From Variovorax sp. OV329 (GTDB taxonomy: Bacteria; Pseudomonadota; Gammaproteobacteria; Burkholderiales; Burkholderiaceae_C), in assembly GCF_900114785.1 (NCBI RefSeq), contig NZ_FOUG01000009.1:1-64000 (forward strand): DNA of 64,000 bases. Direction: 5' to 3'. Below the pieces are notes generated by a model that ran no database searches, had not been told where the DNA came from, and saw only the letters and a program-made list of their open reading frames with translations. Below are positions 1-9,613 of the stretch, in pieces. Position numbers and translations under genes: made by a program. The stretch's first letter is position 1. Each line of letters starts with the position of its first letter.

Positions 1-164
1 TCGGGAGCCGCGTCGATCTGGTCGTAGGCCTTGGCTTCGCCGCCGAACTTGGCCGACAGCACCGTGGCGATGGCCGCCGTCAGCGTGGTCTTGCCGTGGT
101 CGACGTGACCGATCGTGCCCACGTTCACGTGGGGCTTGGTGCGCTCAAACTTACCTTTTGCCAT
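1..164 (-). CDS. tuf: Elongation factor Tu, N-terminal fragment (cut by window edge)
   Basis: The first 54 codons of EF-Tu, the GTPase that delivers aminoacyl-tRNA to the ribosome. The start [20 protein letters not shown] and the P-loop [10 protein letters not shown] are diagnostic. The gene continues beyond the left edge. It lies downstream of tRNA-Tyr, tRNA-Gly and tRNA-Thr on the same strand, the classic tufB arrangement in proteobacteria, so it is probably co-transcribed with them from the promoter near 650-679. Confidence 0.97.
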   Translation of the reverse strand, partial: MAKGKFERTKPHVNVGTIGHVDHGKTTLTAAIATVLSAKFGGEAKAYDQIDAAP

Positions 165-244
165 TTTCTCGACTCCGAAAAAAACTGGTTCAGTACAACT
201 ACAGCGGGCCGGCCGCCCGGACGTTGGACGGCGCGACCCGAAAA

Positions 245-320
<76 letters not shown>

Positions 321-370
321 ATAAACCTGTCAAAAACCAAGCAGCACGCCGGACGACCAAGAACCTCTCA

Positions 371-444
371 TGGAGCGGGAGACGGGAATCGAACCCGCGT
401 CATCAGCTTGGAAGGCTGGGGTTCTACCATTGAACTACTCCCGC
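371..444 (-). tRNA. tRNA-Gly (anticodon TCC)
   Basis: The acceptor GCGGGAG pairs with CTCCCGC, followed by an encoded CCA. The anticodon loop TTCCAAG gives anticodon TCC, and the T loop is GTTCGATTC. It sits between tRNA-Tyr and tRNA-Thr in the tuf operon. Confidence 0.97.
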
Positions 445-551
445 ATCGCAGGCAAACCCTCAAAGGCCACCTGCACAAGCCGGGTTCAAGCCCCGAGATT
501 CGCCGTCCGTCCGTTATCTAAAAGCGTCCTGCAGAAATCCTTGTTGTTCGC

Positions 552-637
552 TGGTGGAGAGGGCTGGATTCGAACCAGCGTAGGTATAAACCGGCAGATT
601 TACAGTCTGCTGCCATTAACCACTCGGCCACCTCTCC
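552..637 (-). tRNA. tRNA-Tyr (anticodon GTA)
   Basis: An 86-nt tRNA with a long variable arm, as expected for Tyr. The acceptor GGAGAGG pairs with CCTCTCC, then CCA. The anticodon loop region CTGTAAA gives GTA. It is the first gene of the tRNA-tuf operon. Confidence 0.97.
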
Positions 638-649
638 GGCGAGCCTCAG

Positions 650-679
650 AGTATAGCATGCGCAGGACCGGCCGCTCAA
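650..679 (-). promoter_or_regulatory. Sigma-70 promoter of the tRNA-Tyr/Gly/Thr-tuf operon
   Basis: On the minus strand a -35 TTGAGC (679-674) and a -10 TATACT (655-650) are separated by 18 bp. The -10 ends 12 bp before the tRNA-Tyr 5' end, leaving a leader of only a few bases, as is usual for stable RNA promoters. There is a GC-rich stretch after the -10, compatible with a stringent discriminator. Confidence 0.7.
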
Positions 680-749
680 GGCCACCCCGATCCCCAGCGC
701 AACGCCGCGGCGGAGTGCCCCGCCGGACTCCGTGCAGCAAAGCCTTCGA

Positions 750-1748
750 TTATCCCTCGATCCGGATGCCGTTCTCCCGGACGATGGCCTGCCAGACCTT
801 GAGGTCCTGGCGCACCACCTGGGCGAACTCCTCGGGCGAGCGCTGGGGCGTGTCCTGGCTCAGGTTCAGCTGGAAACGGCGGCTCTCCAGCGCGGGCGCC
901 AGCAGCGCCGCACGGATGTGGCGGTTGACCGCCGCCACGACGGGTGCAGGCGTGCCCTTGGGAGCGAAGACGCCGTACCAGGCGTCGGCCTCGAATCGAT
1001 AGCCCTGCTCGGTCAGCGTGGGGAGGTCGGGCAGTTGCGGCCCGCGCCGGCTGGCGCTCATGGCGATGCCGCGCAGCTTGCCCGCCTTGATCAGGGGCAC
1101 CGATGAGCTGGCGTCCACCCAGGCGATCTGGATGTTGCCGCCCTGCAGGTCCTGGTAGATCTGGGGCACGGTCTTGTAGGGAACGTGGCGAATTTGCAAC
1201 CCCGCCTTCGCCTTGAGCCACTCCATCATCAGGTGGCCGGTGGAGCCGATTCCCCAGCTGCCGTAATCGTAGGTATCGGCCGGCCTGGCCTTCACGACCG
1301 CGACGAACTCCGCCAGGTTCTTCGCCGGGAAATCCGGCGCCACCACCAGGTGGATGCCGCCAGCGCCCACCTGCACCACCGGCACCAGGTCGGTGGTCAC
1401 GTCGAAGGGCAGCTTGGGCTGGAGCGCCTGGTTGATGACGGTGGAAGAGGAACTCAGCCAGCCCAGCGTGTAGCCGTCGCCCGGCTGGTGCACCAGCAGG
1501 TCGGCGGCCAGGATGCCGTTGGCCCCGGGCTTGTTGTCCACCACGACCGGCTGACCCAGGGCCTGGCTCAGCTGGTCGCTGAACAAGCGGCACATCAGGT
1601 CGGCGCCACTGCCGCCCGCACTGGGCACCAGCATGCGGATCGGCCGGCTGGGCCAGGGGGATTCGGCAGCCGCCAGCACCCGCCCTTGCAGGGCAGCCCC
1701 ACCCAATGCGGCCAGGATCTGCCGACGCGAAATCTCTGCCATTTGCAT
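750..1748 (-). CDS. Bug-family (TctC-like) periplasmic solute-binding protein
   Basis: A 332-residue protein of the Bug/TctC family, the extracytoplasmic receptors of tripartite tricarboxylate transporters that are greatly expanded in Burkholderiales. Family landmarks are WPSRPIRMLVPSAGG near the mature N-terminus, QPVVVDNKPGANG, and the VPYKTVPQIYQDLQGG region. The N-terminus (SRRQILAALGGAAL) is a signal peptide with an RR pair. The start at 1748 is supported by GGAGG five bases upstream. It follows the CMD-SDR gene by 30 bp and is probably co-transcribed with it. No TctA/TctB membrane genes are nearby, which is common for orphan Bug receptors, and the ligand cannot be read from sequence. 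Confidence 0.9.
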   Translation of the reverse strand: MQMAEISRRQILAALGGAALQGRVLAAAESPWPSRPIRMLVPSAGGSGADLMCRLFSDQLSQALGQPVVVDNKPGANGILAADLLVHQPGDGYTLGWLSSSSTVINQALQPKLPFDVTTDLVPVVQVGAGGIHLVVAPDFPAKNLAEFVAVVKARPADTYDYGSWGIGSTGHLMMEWLKAKAGLQIRHVPYKTVPQIYQDLQGGNIQIAWVDASSSVPLIKAGKLRGIAMSASRRGPQLPDLPTLTEQGYRFEADAWYGVFAPKGTPAPVVAAVNRHIRAALLAPALESRRFQLNLSQDTPQRSPEEFAQVVRQDLKVWQAIVRENGIRIEG

Positions 1749-1778
1749 GTCTGCCTCCGTGAATTTGAATCGTGCGGC

Positions 1779-3191
1779 TCAGGCCGCCGGCTGCCGGACC
1801 ACGCTGACGGACAGCCCGCCATCAGCTACCAGCACCTGGCCGTTGACGTAGGACGCCTCGGAGGAAAGCAGGAACAGCGTCGCATGCGCCACCTCCCAAC
1901 CTGTTCCCTGACGCCCGAACGGCAGCGGCCGGGCCGCGCGCGCCGGCCGGTTGCGCGAAGCGTCGCGGCCCAGCGGCGTGTCGATCAACCCCGGCGCGAT
2001 CACATTCGCGCGAAGGCCGCGGCCATGGGTGGCGTAGGCGGCAGCGCGTCCCAGTGCCGCCAGCGCCGCCTTCGAACACTCGTAGGCCGGAATGCCGGTG
2101 AGCGGCGACAGCGACGCGGTGGAGGACACGAACACCATGGAGCCGCCCTCCTCCATGACCTCGGCCGCCGCCTGCGCGCAGAGCATGTGGGCGCGCAAGT
2201 TCACGTCCATCACGGCATCCCAGGCCTGCGCCGTCTCGGTGCCGAAGCGGCTGGTGTTGCCGATGCCCACGTTGAGCACCAGCCCGTCCAGGCCGCCCAG
2301 GACCTGTACCGCCTCGCGGACCATGCGGGTGATCTCCTCGGGGCGCGACACGTCGGCCTGCAGGGCGTGGACCCTGCCGCCCTCGCGGCGGGCACGCGCG
2401 GCGCTCTCCTCGGCGCTGGCGAGGTCCATGTCGGCGCAGGCCACGGCCGCGCCTTCCCGGGCGAAGAGCAGCGTCATCGCACGCCCGTTGCCGACCGGCG
2501 GCTGCTCGTCGACGGTCGGCCGCTGGCCGCCCCCGACGACGAGTACCCGGCGGCCGGCCATCCGGCCCGCGGGTCGCGCGCGGCCCAAGGCGGGGGCGAA
2601 GAGCTGGCGGACCGGGTCGGCCGGCACCGGAGCCGGCGTCGGGGCCTGGGCCACATGGGCGGCGATGGCCGCCGCCGCATCTTCGTCCTCCACCTCCAAT
2701 TCCAGGTTCTCCAGCAGGCGGCTGACCAGCATGTAGAAGCCGATGGTCACGACCAGCTCCATCTGCTCCTGGGCCGAGCAGTGGGCGGCGAGCGTTGCAT
2801 AGAGCGGCTCGGGCGCCTTCACCTGCCGCACCACGGCGTCGGTGAAGGCGAGGACGGCGCGTTCGCGGGCATCGAACAGCGGGCTGGCGGGGTCGGCCAG
2901 CGCGGCTTCGATCTTCTCGTCCGGCACGCCGGCGCTGCGGGCCACGCGGCGGTGCTGGTGGATCTCGTACGAGGCGTCGCACAGGGCGCCCACGCGCAGG
3001 ATGGCCAGCTCGCGCAGCGCGGGCGACAGCGAGGACTTGCGCAGGATGGCGCCGCCCAGCGCGAGGAAGCCCTCGGCCACCTCGGGCGCGTGGGGCAGCA
3101 CCTTGTAGAGGTTCAGGGGCGGGCGGGCCCGCAGGGTGTCGCCGAGGGTGCCGGGCACGGCGTCGAGGTCGAAGAAGGGCAGGCGGGCCAT
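1779..3191 (-). CDS. Fusion of a carboxymuconolactone-decarboxylase-like domain and a short-chain dehydrogenase
   Basis: A 470-residue two-domain protein. The N-terminal ~170 residues resemble the AhpD/carboxymuconolactone decarboxylase (CMD) fold (SLSPALRELAILRVG, then ASYEIHQHRRVA in place of the usual CxxC region). The C-terminal ~250 residues are an SDR with NAD(P)-binding start VLVVGGG, a conserved NVG turn, the catalytic Tyr-Lys pair in YECSKAAL, and a C-terminal LVADGG. The glycine loop is atypical: a longer insert (QRPTVDEQPPVGNG) replaces the short TGxxxGxG. The start at 3191 is chosen for GGAG just upstream; an in-frame start at 3248 lies inside the operator region. It is divergent from the LacI regulator and probably controlled by it. 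The substrate is unknown; CMD/SDR pairs suggest catabolism of an organic acid or aromatic breakdown product. Confidence 0.8.
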   Translation of the reverse strand: MARLPFFDLDAVPGTLGDTLRARPPLNLYKVLPHAPEVAEGFLALGGAILRKSSLSPALRELAILRVGALCDASYEIHQHRRVARSAGVPDEKIEAALADPASPLFDARERAVLAFTDAVVRQVKAPEPLYATLAAHCSAQEQMELVVTIGFYMLVSRLLENLELEVEDEDAAAAIAAHVAQAPTPAPVPADPVRQLFAPALGRARPAGRMAGRRVLVVGGGQRPTVDEQPPVGNGRAMTLLFAREGAAVACADMDLASAEESAARARREGGRVHALQADVSRPEEITRMVREAVQVLGGLDGLVLNVGIGNTSRFGTETAQAWDAVMDVNLRAHMLCAQAAAEVMEEGGSMVFVSSTASLSPLTGIPAYECSKAALAALGRAAAYATHGRGLRANVIAPGLIDTPLGRDASRNRPARAARPLPFGRQGTGWEVAHATLFLLSSEASYVNGQVLVADGGLSVSVVRQPAA

Positions 3192-3208
3192 GGGTCTCCA
3201 ATGCAGTT

Positions 3209-3220
3209 GAAATCGATTTC
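3209..3220. promoter_or_regulatory. Perfect palindrome, candidate LacI-family operator 1
   Basis: GAAATCGATTTC is a perfect 12-bp palindrome with the central CG typical of LacI-family sites. It lies 18-29 bp upstream of the chosen CMD-SDR start and about 90 bp upstream of the divergent LacI gene. Repressor binding there would block transcription of the CMD-SDR/Bug operon. Confidence 0.55.
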
Positions 3221-3265
3221 CGAATGCTCTCGTTTTCCTTGATTTCAACCAATCAGGCCAACCCT

Positions 3266-3277
3266 AAAATCGTTTTC
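3266..3277. promoter_or_regulatory. Imperfect palindrome, candidate LacI-family operator 2
   Basis: AAAATCGTTTTC (reverse complement GAAAACGATTTT) resembles operator 1 at most positions and keeps the central CG. The two centres are 57 bp apart. It sits just upstream of the LacI gene, so it could mediate autoregulation or looping. Confidence 0.45.
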
Positions 3278-3309
3278 CGAAATCCTAAAAACTTTGCAGC
3301 CTCCAGCCC

Positions 3310-4326
3310 ATGAAGCGCATCTCGGTCCTGGACGTGGCGCGCGAGGCCGGCGTGGCGCCGGGCTCGGTGTCGCGTGCCCTGAACAACGGCAAGCACGTCA
3401 GCGCAGACCTGCGCAGCCGCGTGCACGACGCCGCCCGGCGCCTGGGCTACCAGCCCAATGCCCAGGCGCGCGGACTGCGTCTGGGCCGCAGCAACACTGT
3501 CGGGATGCTCATCAACGACATGCGCCACCCGATGTATGCGCGGGTGGTGGCGGCGGTCGAGCGCGAGCTGTCGCTGCGGGGCCGGATGATGCTGCTGGCC
3601 GATGCGCAGAACGAGATCCAGCGCGAGCAGGCGGTGATCCAGACTTTCCAGCGCTGCGCCCTGGACGGCGCCATCGTCGGCGCCTCCTTCCACCCGGTCG
3701 CTGCGACGGCGGCGCACTACGAGGGCAACCGGCTGCCGCTGGTGCTCATCGACCGAGACGTGCCCAGCATGGACCGGGTCTGCATGGAGCGGCGCAACGG
3801 CATGCGCACGGCGGTGCGCCACCTGTTGGCACTGGGGCATCGCCGCATCGCCCTGTTCACGCCGGCGCTGGACCGGGTGCCCGGCGGCGAACGCGTGGCA
3901 GGCTACATGGACGCGTTCCGGCAGGCTGGCCTGAACGCGGACATGCGCCACGTGCCCACCCTGGCCTCGCCGCTGGACGACGGCCGCGATCCCCTGCTGC
4001 GCCTGTTGGACCAGCCCGGGCCTCCCACCGCGCTGATCTGCCTGGGCACGCGCCTGCTCTCCGGCGCGCTGCATGCGCTGCGCCAGCGCTCGCTGCGCAT
4101 CCCGGAGGACTTTTCGGTCATTGCCATCGGATCGACCGAGATGATGGAACTGGCCAATCCACCACTGACCTGCCTGCGCATGGACCTGGACGGAGTCGGC
4201 CGCTCGGCCGCGCGACTGCTGCTGCGCCGCCTGGACGAGCCCGGCGTCCACGCGCCCGAACGCGTGGAGGTGGAGACCGAACTGGTGGTGCGCGATTCCT
4301 GCGGCCCGGCGCCGGGCCGGCGCTGA
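3310..4326 (+). CDS. LacI-family transcriptional regulator
   Basis: A 338-residue regulator. Residues 3-50 form the LacI helix-turn-helix (VLDVAREAGVAPGSVSRALN) and hinge (PNAQARGLR), followed by a periplasmic-binding-protein-like effector domain with RVAGYMDAFRQAGL and SVIAIGSTEMMEL. It is divergent from the CMD-SDR fusion, and two candidate operators lie in the shared spacer, so local control of that operon and of itself is likely. The inducer is unknown. Read-through into the convergent ung gene is separated by only 13 bp. Confidence 0.93.
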   Translation: MKRISVLDVAREAGVAPGSVSRALNNGKHVSADLRSRVHDAARRLGYQPNAQARGLRLGRSNTVGMLINDMRHPMYARVVAAVERELSLRGRMMLLADAQNEIQREQAVIQTFQRCALDGAIVGASFHPVAATAAHYEGNRLPLVLIDRDVPSMDRVCMERRNGMRTAVRHLLALGHRRIALFTPALDRVPGGERVAGYMDAFRQAGLNADMRHVPTLASPLDDGRDPLLRLLDQPGPPTALICLGTRLLSGALHALRQRSLRIPEDFSVIAIGSTEMMELANPPLTCLRMDLDGVGRSAARLLLRRLDEPGVHAPERVEVETELVVRDSCGPAPGRR

Positions 4327-4339
4327 GCGCGCGCCGCTC

Positions 4340-5053
4340 CTAGGCGGCGGAACCCGGCGCGGCCTGTGCCTCGCGCCAGGCCTTGGCCTGCCCGAAATGC
4401 CCGCAACCGATGAAGGGGATGGGCGGGCGCAGCGCCGACAACGGCGACGGGTGGTTGGCCAGCAGGATCTTGTGCCGCGAGGCGTCGATCAGCGCCCGCT
4501 TGCCCTGTGCATGCGCGCCCCAGAGCATGAACATCACCGGCCGCTCGCCCTGCGACACGTGGCGGATCACGGCGTCGGTCAGCACCTCCCAGCCGCGGCC
4601 GGCGTGGCTGGCCGGCTGGCCCTCCTCCACCGTCAGGCAGGTGTTGAGCAGCAGCACACCGTGCGTCGCCCACTTCACCAGGCTGCCGCCCGGATCGGGA
4701 AAGGCCGGCGGTGCCACGCCCAGGTCGCGCTGCATCTCCTTGAAGATGTTGCGCAGAGAAGGCGGCAGCGCCACGCCAGGCGCCACGGAGAAAGCCAGGC
4801 CCTCGGCCTGGCCGCGGCCGTGGTACGGGTCCTGGCCCAGGATCACGATGCGCACCGACTCCGGCGGCGTCAGCTCCAGCGCACGCAGCGGCCGGGGCGG
4901 GAAGATCACCGCGCCCTCGTCCAGGCGCTGCTGCAGGAAGCCCTGCAGGCGCTGGCCCACGGCATTCGCGAAGAACTCGCCGACCAGCGGCTGCCAGCCG
5001 GGCGCGACGGGCCACTGCGCCGGATCGGCGCTGGCCAGCTGCGTGGGGTTCAT
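4340..5053 (-). CDS. ung: Uracil-DNA glycosylase (family 1)
   Basis: A 237-residue enzyme that excises uracil from DNA in base excision repair. The catalytic motif GQDPYHG is at residues 73-79 and the minor-groove loop HPSPLS is near the C-terminus. The start at 5053 overlaps the trpC stop by four bases (ATGA), so ung appears translationally coupled as the last gene of the trp operon. Confidence 0.97.
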   Translation of the reverse strand: MNPTQLASADPAQWPVAPGWQPLVGEFFANAVGQRLQGFLQQRLDEGAVIFPPRPLRALELTPPESVRIVILGQDPYHGRGQAEGLAFSVAPGVALPPSLRNIFKEMQRDLGVAPPAFPDPGGSLVKWATHGVLLLNTCLTVEEGQPASHAGRGWEVLTDAVIRHVSQGERPVMFMLWGAHAQGKRALIDASRHKILLANHPSPLSALRPPIPFIGCGHFGQAKAWREAQAAPGSAA

Positions 5054-5850
5054 CGGAAGAGGGCGGCCAGCGCGTGGCCGGGTTCCTCGGCGCGCATGAA
5101 GGCCTCGCCCACCAGGAAGGCGTTGACGCCCGCCTCGCGCAGCTTCGTCACGTCGGCCCGGGTGGTGACGCCGGATTCGGTGACCAGCAGTCGGTCGGCC
5201 GGCACCTTGGCCTGGAGCGCCAGCGTGTTGTCGATCGAGACCTCGAAGGTGCGCAGGTTGCGGTTGTTCACGCCGATGAGCGGCGTCTTGAGCTTGAGCG
5301 AGCGTTCCAGCTCGGCCTCGTCGTGCACCTCCACCAGCACCGCCATGTCCAGACCGAGCGCGATGGCCTCGAAGTCGCGCATCTGCGCGTCGTCCAGCGA
5401 GGCGGCGATGAGCAGCACCGCGTCGGCGCCGATCACCCGCGACTCGTAGATCTGGTAGGCGTCGACCATGAAGTCCTTGCGCAGCACCGGCAGGTCGCAG
5501 GAGGCGCGCGCCTGCTTGAGGTAGTCGATGCCGCCCTGGAAGAACTGCTTGTCGGTCAGCACCGAGAGGCAGGCCGCGCTCACCGTGCCATCGCCCTCGG
5601 CGTAGCTCTGCGCGATGTCGGCCGGGATGAAGTCTTCGCGCAGCACGCCCTTGCTGGGGCTGGCCTTCTTCACCTCGGCGATCACGCCGGCCTGGCCGGC
5701 GGCAATCTTGCTGCGCAGCGCGCCCACGAAGTCGCGCGTGAGCACGCGGCTCTCGGCGTCGAATCGGATGCTCTCCAGCGAGGTGCGCTTCTTCGCCGCC
5801 GCCACTTCCTCGTGCTTGACGGCAACGATCTTGTTCAGGATGTCCGACAT
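5050..5850 (-). CDS. trpC: Indole-3-glycerol-phosphate synthase
   Basis: A 266-residue single-domain (beta/alpha)8 enzyme that converts CdRP to indole-3-glycerol phosphate. Family motifs include [48 protein letters not shown] and TESGVTT. It follows trpD by two bases and overlaps ung by four, inside the trp operon. Confidence 0.97.
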   Translation of the reverse strand: MSDILNKIVAVKHEEVAAAKKRTSLESIRFDAESRVLTRDFVGALRSKIAAGQAGVIAEVKKASPSKGVLREDFIPADIAQSYAEGDGTVSAACLSVLTDKQFFQGGIDYLKQARASCDLPVLRKDFMVDAYQIYESRVIGADAVLLIAASLDDAQMRDFEAIALGLDMAVLVEVHDEAELERSLKLKTPLIGVNNRNLRTFEVSIDNTLALQAKVPADRLLVTESGVTTRADVTKLREAGVNAFLVGEAFMRAEEPGHALAALFR

Positions 5851-5852
5851 GT

Positions 5853-6893
5853 TCAGTTTCCCTTTGCGGCTGCGCCGGTGGTGAAGGCCACCAGTTGCGC
5901 CAGCTTGGCCTTGGCCGCGCCGGAGTCGATGGCCGAGCGGGCGCGCTCGATGCCGGCGGCAATGCTGTCCACCACGTTGCCTGCATAGAGAGCGGCACCG
6001 GCATTGAGCAGCACGATGTCGCGCGCCGGGCCGGCGTCGCCGTTCAGCACCCCGGTCAACATGGCCTTGGACTGCTCGGGGGTCTCCACGCGCAGCGAGC
6101 GGTTGCTGGACATGGCGAAGCCGAAGTCCTCAGGGTGCAGTTCGTACTCGCGGATCTCGCCGTTGTGCAGCTCGCCGATCATGGTGGCGGCGCCCAGCGA
6201 GATCTCGTCCATGCCGTCGCGGCCGTAGACCACCAGCGCATGCTCGGCGCCCAGGCGCTGCAGGGCACGCACCTGGATACCCACCAGGTCGGGGTGGAAC
6301 ACGCCCATCAGGATGTTGGGCGCGCCGGCCGGGTTGGTGAGGGGACCCAGGATGTTGAAGATGGTCTTGATGCCCAGCTCCTTGCGCACCGGCGCCACGT
6401 TCTTCATGGCCGGGTGATGGTTGGGCGCGAACATGAAGCCGATGCCGACTTCGGCGATGCTGGCGGCGATCTGCTCGGGCTTGAGATTGATGTTGATGCC
6501 CAGCGACTCCAGCACGTCGGCGCTGCCCGACTTGCTGCTCACGCTGCGCCCGCCGTGCTTGCTCACCTTGGCGCCCGCCGCGGCCGCCACGAACATGGAG
6601 CAGGTGGAGATGTTGAAGGTGTGCGAGCCGTCGCCGCCGGTTCCCACGATGTCCACGAGGTTCGTGGTGTCGGCCACCGGCACCTTGGTCGCCACCTCGC
6701 GCATCACCTGCGCGGCGGCCGTGATCTCGCCGATGGTTTCCTTCTTCACGCGCAGGCCCGTGATGAGCGCGGCCATCATGACGGGCGAGCATTCGCCGCT
6801 CATGATCAGCCGCACGATGTGCAGCATCTCGTCGTGGAACACCTCGCGGTGCTCGATGGTGCGCTGTAGCGCTTCCTGGGGTGTGATGGACAT
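5853..6893 (-). CDS. trpD: Anthranilate phosphoribosyltransferase
   Basis: A 346-residue enzyme that transfers phosphoribosyl from PRPP to anthranilate. The PRPP loop [10 protein letters not shown] and the [18 protein letters not shown] segment are clear, as is [19 protein letters not shown]. The ATG at 6893 starts [15 protein letters not shown], the usual betaproteobacterial N-terminus. It lies between the LysE exporter gene and trpC. Confidence 0.97.
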   Translation of the reverse strand: MSITPQEALQRTIEHREVFHDEMLHIVRLIMSGECSPVMMAALITGLRVKKETIGEITAAAQVMREVATKVPVADTTNLVDIVGTGGDGSHTFNISTCSMFVAAAAGAKVSKHGGRSVSSKSGSADVLESLGININLKPEQIAASIAEVGIGFMFAPNHHPAMKNVAPVRKELGIKTIFNILGPLTNPAGAPNILMGVFHPDLVGIQVRALQRLGAEHALVVYGRDGMDEISLGAATMIGELHNGEIREYELHPEDFGFAMSSNRSLRVETPEQSKAMLTGVLNGDAGPARDIVLLNAGAALYAGNVVDSIAAGIERARSAIDSGAAKAKLAQLVAFTTGAAAKGN

Positions 6894-6916
6894 GAGAGTG
6901 TCTCCGCGAAAATCGG

Positions 6917-7564
6917 TCAATGTCTTGGGGCGTCGGCCAGCGCGAGCTGGATGCCGAAGCCGATGAAGATGGCGCCGGCCACGCGCTCGAGCCAGCGAAC
7001 GCCGCGGGCCACCAGGCCCACGCGCCGTGCCATCCAGGCAGCAGCGCCGGCCCAGCCGAAGTTGACCCACATGCCGTTGAAGTTGAACAGCAGGCCCAGC
7101 AGCAGGAAGCTCAGCGAGGGATGCGGCGCGCCATGCGGGATGAACTGCGGCACGAAGGCCAGGAAGAACAGCGCCACCTTGGGATTGAGCGTGTTGGTCA
7201 GGAAGCCCCGGCTGAACACCGCCCAGAGCGAGGCGGTGGCCGGCGCCGCAGCAGCCACCGGCAATGAAGCCGGCTTGCCGCGCGACAGCAGCATCGTCGC
7301 GCCCACGTACACCAGGTAGGCCGCGCCCACCCACTTGAGCACGGTGAAGGCGGTGGCCGATGCCGCCACCAGCGCGCTCACGCCGATGGCCGCCGCCGCG
7401 ATGTGTACGCAGCAGCCAGCCGTGATGCCCAGGGCAGCCACCAGTCCGGCCCGCACGCCGCTGCGCAGCGCATGATTGACGATGTAGAACACGTCCGGCC
7501 CCGGCGTCAGGTTGAGCAGCAGGCCGGCCGCGATGAAGGCCAGCAGTGCGGGCGTGTCCGGCAT
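6917..7564 (-). CDS. LysE/RhtB-family amino-acid exporter
   Basis: A 215-residue inner-membrane protein with about six hydrophobic segments and the family signature [20 protein letters not shown] near the N-terminus, then [15 protein letters not shown]. LysE/RhtB proteins export amino acids such as homoserine, threonine or cysteine. The position between ltaE and trpD in the trp operon hints at a role in amino-acid overflow, but the substrate cannot be told from sequence. Confidence 0.9.
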   Translation of the reverse strand: MPDTPALLAFIAAGLLLNLTPGPDVFYIVNHALRSGVRAGLVAALGITAGCCVHIAAAAIGVSALVAASATAFTVLKWVGAAYLVYVGATMLLSRGKPASLPVAAAAPATASLWAVFSRGFLTNTLNPKVALFFLAFVPQFIPHGAPHPSLSFLLLGLLFNFNGMWVNFGWAGAAAWMARRVGLVARGVRWLERVAGAIFIGFGIQLALADAPRH

Positions 7565-7575
7565 GGCGCTGTTGC

Positions 7576-8628
7576 TCAGGCGCGGAAGAACTGCCGGATG
7601 GCCGCGACGGCGCGCTCCACGCCCGCCTCGTCCACGTCCAGGTGCGTGACGAAGCGCAGCTTGTACAGCCCCGTTGCCAGGATGTTCTGCGACTTCAGGT
7701 GCGCCAGCAACTCGTTCATGCGCGGCTTCAGCTCGTCGCTCATGTCCACGAAGATGATGTTGCTGTGCGGCGCCTCGACCGTGAGGCCGGGGATGCCTTC
7801 CAGGCCTTCGCCCAGCCGGCGCGCCAGTGCATGGTCCTGCGCCAGCCGCTCCACATGGTGGTCCAGCGCATGCGATGCCGCTGCCGCCAGCAGGCCCGAC
7901 TGGCGCATGCCGCCGCCGGCCATCTTGCGGATGCGGTGCGCGCGGGCGATGAACTCGCGCGTGCCGCACAGCGCCGAGCCGACCGGCGCGCCCAGCCCCT
8001 TGCTGAAGCACACCGAGACGCTGTCGAAGCACCCCGCGATGCGTTTCGCCTCGTCGTGAACCGTGCGCCCCGTCTGTGCTGCCTGCGCCGTCGCTGCGTT
8101 GAAGAGGCGCGCGCCGTCCAGGTGCCGCTGCAGGCCCTTGTCCTTGGCCAGCTTCGTGGCGGCCTGCACGAACTCGAAGGGCAGCAGCTTGCCGCCCAGC
8201 GTGTTTTCCAGTGCCAGCACGCGGGTGCGCGCGAAGTGCGCATCGTCGGGCTTGATCGCACCCTCGATGTCGAAAAGCTTGAAGCTGCCGTCGGCCTGGT
8301 GCTCCAGCGGTTGCGGCTGCACGCTGCCGAAGACCGCGGCGCCGCCACCTTCCCAGCGGTAGCAATGCGCCTGCTGGCCCACGATGTATTCCTCGCCACG
8401 CTGGCAGTGCGACAGGATGCCGCACAGGTTGCTCTGCGTGCCGGTAGGCACGAAGAGGGCCGCCTCGAAGCCAAGCAGGCCGGCGATCTTCTCCTGCAGC
8501 GCGTTGGTGCTGGGGTCGGTGCCGAACACGTCGTCGCCCAGCTGCGCCGCCATCATGGCGGCCCGCATCGCGGCCGTGGGTTGCGTGACGGTGTCGCTGC
8601 GCAGGTCGACCAGCTGGGGCGTGCTCAT
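7576..8628 (-). CDS. ltaE: Low-specificity L-threonine aldolase
   Basis: A 350-residue PLP enzyme (fold type I) that cleaves threonine or allo-threonine to glycine and acetaldehyde. Hallmarks are [10 protein letters not shown] at the N-terminus, [19 protein letters not shown], and the PLP-lysine segment [14 protein letters not shown]. It sits between trpG and the LysE gene, 11 bp from each, so it is very probably in the trp transcript. It links threonine/glycine metabolism to the operon. Confidence 0.93.
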   Translation of the reverse strand: MSTPQLVDLRSDTVTQPTAAMRAAMMAAQLGDDVFGTDPSTNALQEKIAGLLGFEAALFVPTGTQSNLCGILSHCQRGEEYIVGQQAHCYRWEGGGAAVFGSVQPQPLEHQADGSFKLFDIEGAIKPDDAHFARTRVLALENTLGGKLLPFEFVQAATKLAKDKGLQRHLDGARLFNAATAQAAQTGRTVHDEAKRIAGCFDSVSVCFSKGLGAPVGSALCGTREFIARAHRIRKMAGGGMRQSGLLAAAASHALDHHVERLAQDHALARRLGEGLEGIPGLTVEAPHSNIIFVDMSDELKPRMNELLAHLKSQNILATGLYKLRFVTHLDVDEAGVERAVAAIRQFFRA

Positions 8629-8639
8629 GTTCGTTGCTC

Positions 8640-9224
8640 CTACGACAGGAAGTTCTTCAGCATGGCATGGCCATGCTCGGTGAGGATGGATTCGGGATGG
8701 AACTGCACGCCTTCGATGCGCACCTCGTGCGCGAAGCCGGTGTGGCGCACGCCCATGATCTCGCCATCGTCGGTCCAGGCGGTGATGGCCAGGTCCTGGG
8801 GGCAGGTGGCGCGCTCGATGGAAAGCGAGTGGTAGCGGTTGACCGTGAAGCGCTCCGGCAGGCCGGCGAACACGCCCTCGCGGGTGGTCGTGATCTCGCT
8901 GGTCTTGCCGTGCATGAGCTGCTGCGCGCGAATGATGTTGCCGCCGAAGGCCGCACCGATGGATTGATGCCCCAGGCACACGCCCAGGATCGGCAGCCTG
9001 CCCGCGAAGGCCTTGATCGCTGCCACAGAGACGCCCGCTTCCGCCGGCGAACAGGGCCCCGGCGACACCACCAGGCGCGCCACGCCGGAGGCGATCAGCT
9101 CGCCGATCTGCTCCACCGTGATCTCGTCGTTGCGGTGCACCTGAACGTCCGCACCGAGCTCGCCGAAGTACTGGACGATGTTGTAGGTGAAGCTGTCGTA
9201 GTTGTCGATCATCAGCAGTTTCAT
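8640..9224 (-). CDS. trpG: Anthranilate synthase component II (glutamine amidotransferase)
   Basis: A 194-residue class I glutamine amidotransferase that supplies ammonia to TrpE. It has the nucleophile motif [12 protein letters not shown] and the His-Glu pair in VQFHPESIL. The N-terminus [20 protein letters not shown] is typical. Its ATG overlaps the stop of the upstream GxxExxY gene, so translation is probably coupled. It may also serve aminodeoxychorismate synthase (PabA role), as in other proteobacteria with a single copy; that part is inference. Confidence 0.96.
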   Translation of the reverse strand: MKLLMIDNYDSFTYNIVQYFGELGADVQVHRNDEITVEQIGELIASGVARLVVSPGPCSPAEAGVSVAAIKAFAGRLPILGVCLGHQSIGAAFGGNIIRAQQLMHGKTSEITTTREGVFAGLPERFTVNRYHSLSIERATCPQDLAITAWTDDGEIMGVRHTGFAHEVRIEGVQFHPESILTEHGHAMLKNFLS

Positions 9225-9613
9225 GGCTTGCTCACAATCCGGTGCACGCCCTTGACGACGGGGAACACGTTGAAGTTGATCAGAAGCCCCAGCTTGAGGC
9301 CCGAGAGACGCAGCGCGGCCTGGGCCTGCGTGCGATGCAGGTCGGTCAGCACGTCGACTGCCTTGACTTCGACGATGACCGACTGCTCGACCACGAAGCC
9401 CGCGTTGCAGACCTCGCCGAGCGGACGGCCCTTGTAGCTGGCCGACAGCGCCACGTCGCGCGTGAAGCCGATCTCGCGCTCGGCGAGCTCGATGGCCAGC
9501 GCGGCGGCATAGGCGCCTTCGTCCAGCCCGGTGCCGAGCACGCGCTGAACCTCGACCGCCGCGCCGATGATCTCGTGCGAGAAGTCGCCCTGGGTATCGG
9601 TTGGCGCGCTCAT
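9221..9613 (-). CDS. GxxExxY protein (PD-(D/E)XK-nuclease-like)
   Basis: A 130-residue protein with the name-giving motif (G-L-D-E-G-A-Y) after an N-terminal helix. A later [11 protein letters not shown] supplies the E-x-K of a PD-(D/E)XK-type core, and LINFN lies near the C-terminus. The family is of unknown function. It is inserted between trpE and trpG with ATGA overlaps on both sides (start over the trpE stop, stop over the trpG start), so it is made from the trp mRNA. It has no known link to tryptophan synthesis. Confidence 0.85.
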   Translation of the reverse strand: MSAPTDTQGDFSHEIIGAAVEVQRVLGTGLDEGAYAAALAIELAEREIGFTRDVALSASYKGRPLGEVCNAGFVVEQSVIVEVKAVDVLTDLHRTQAQAALRLSGLKLGLLINFNVFPVVKGVHRIVSKP

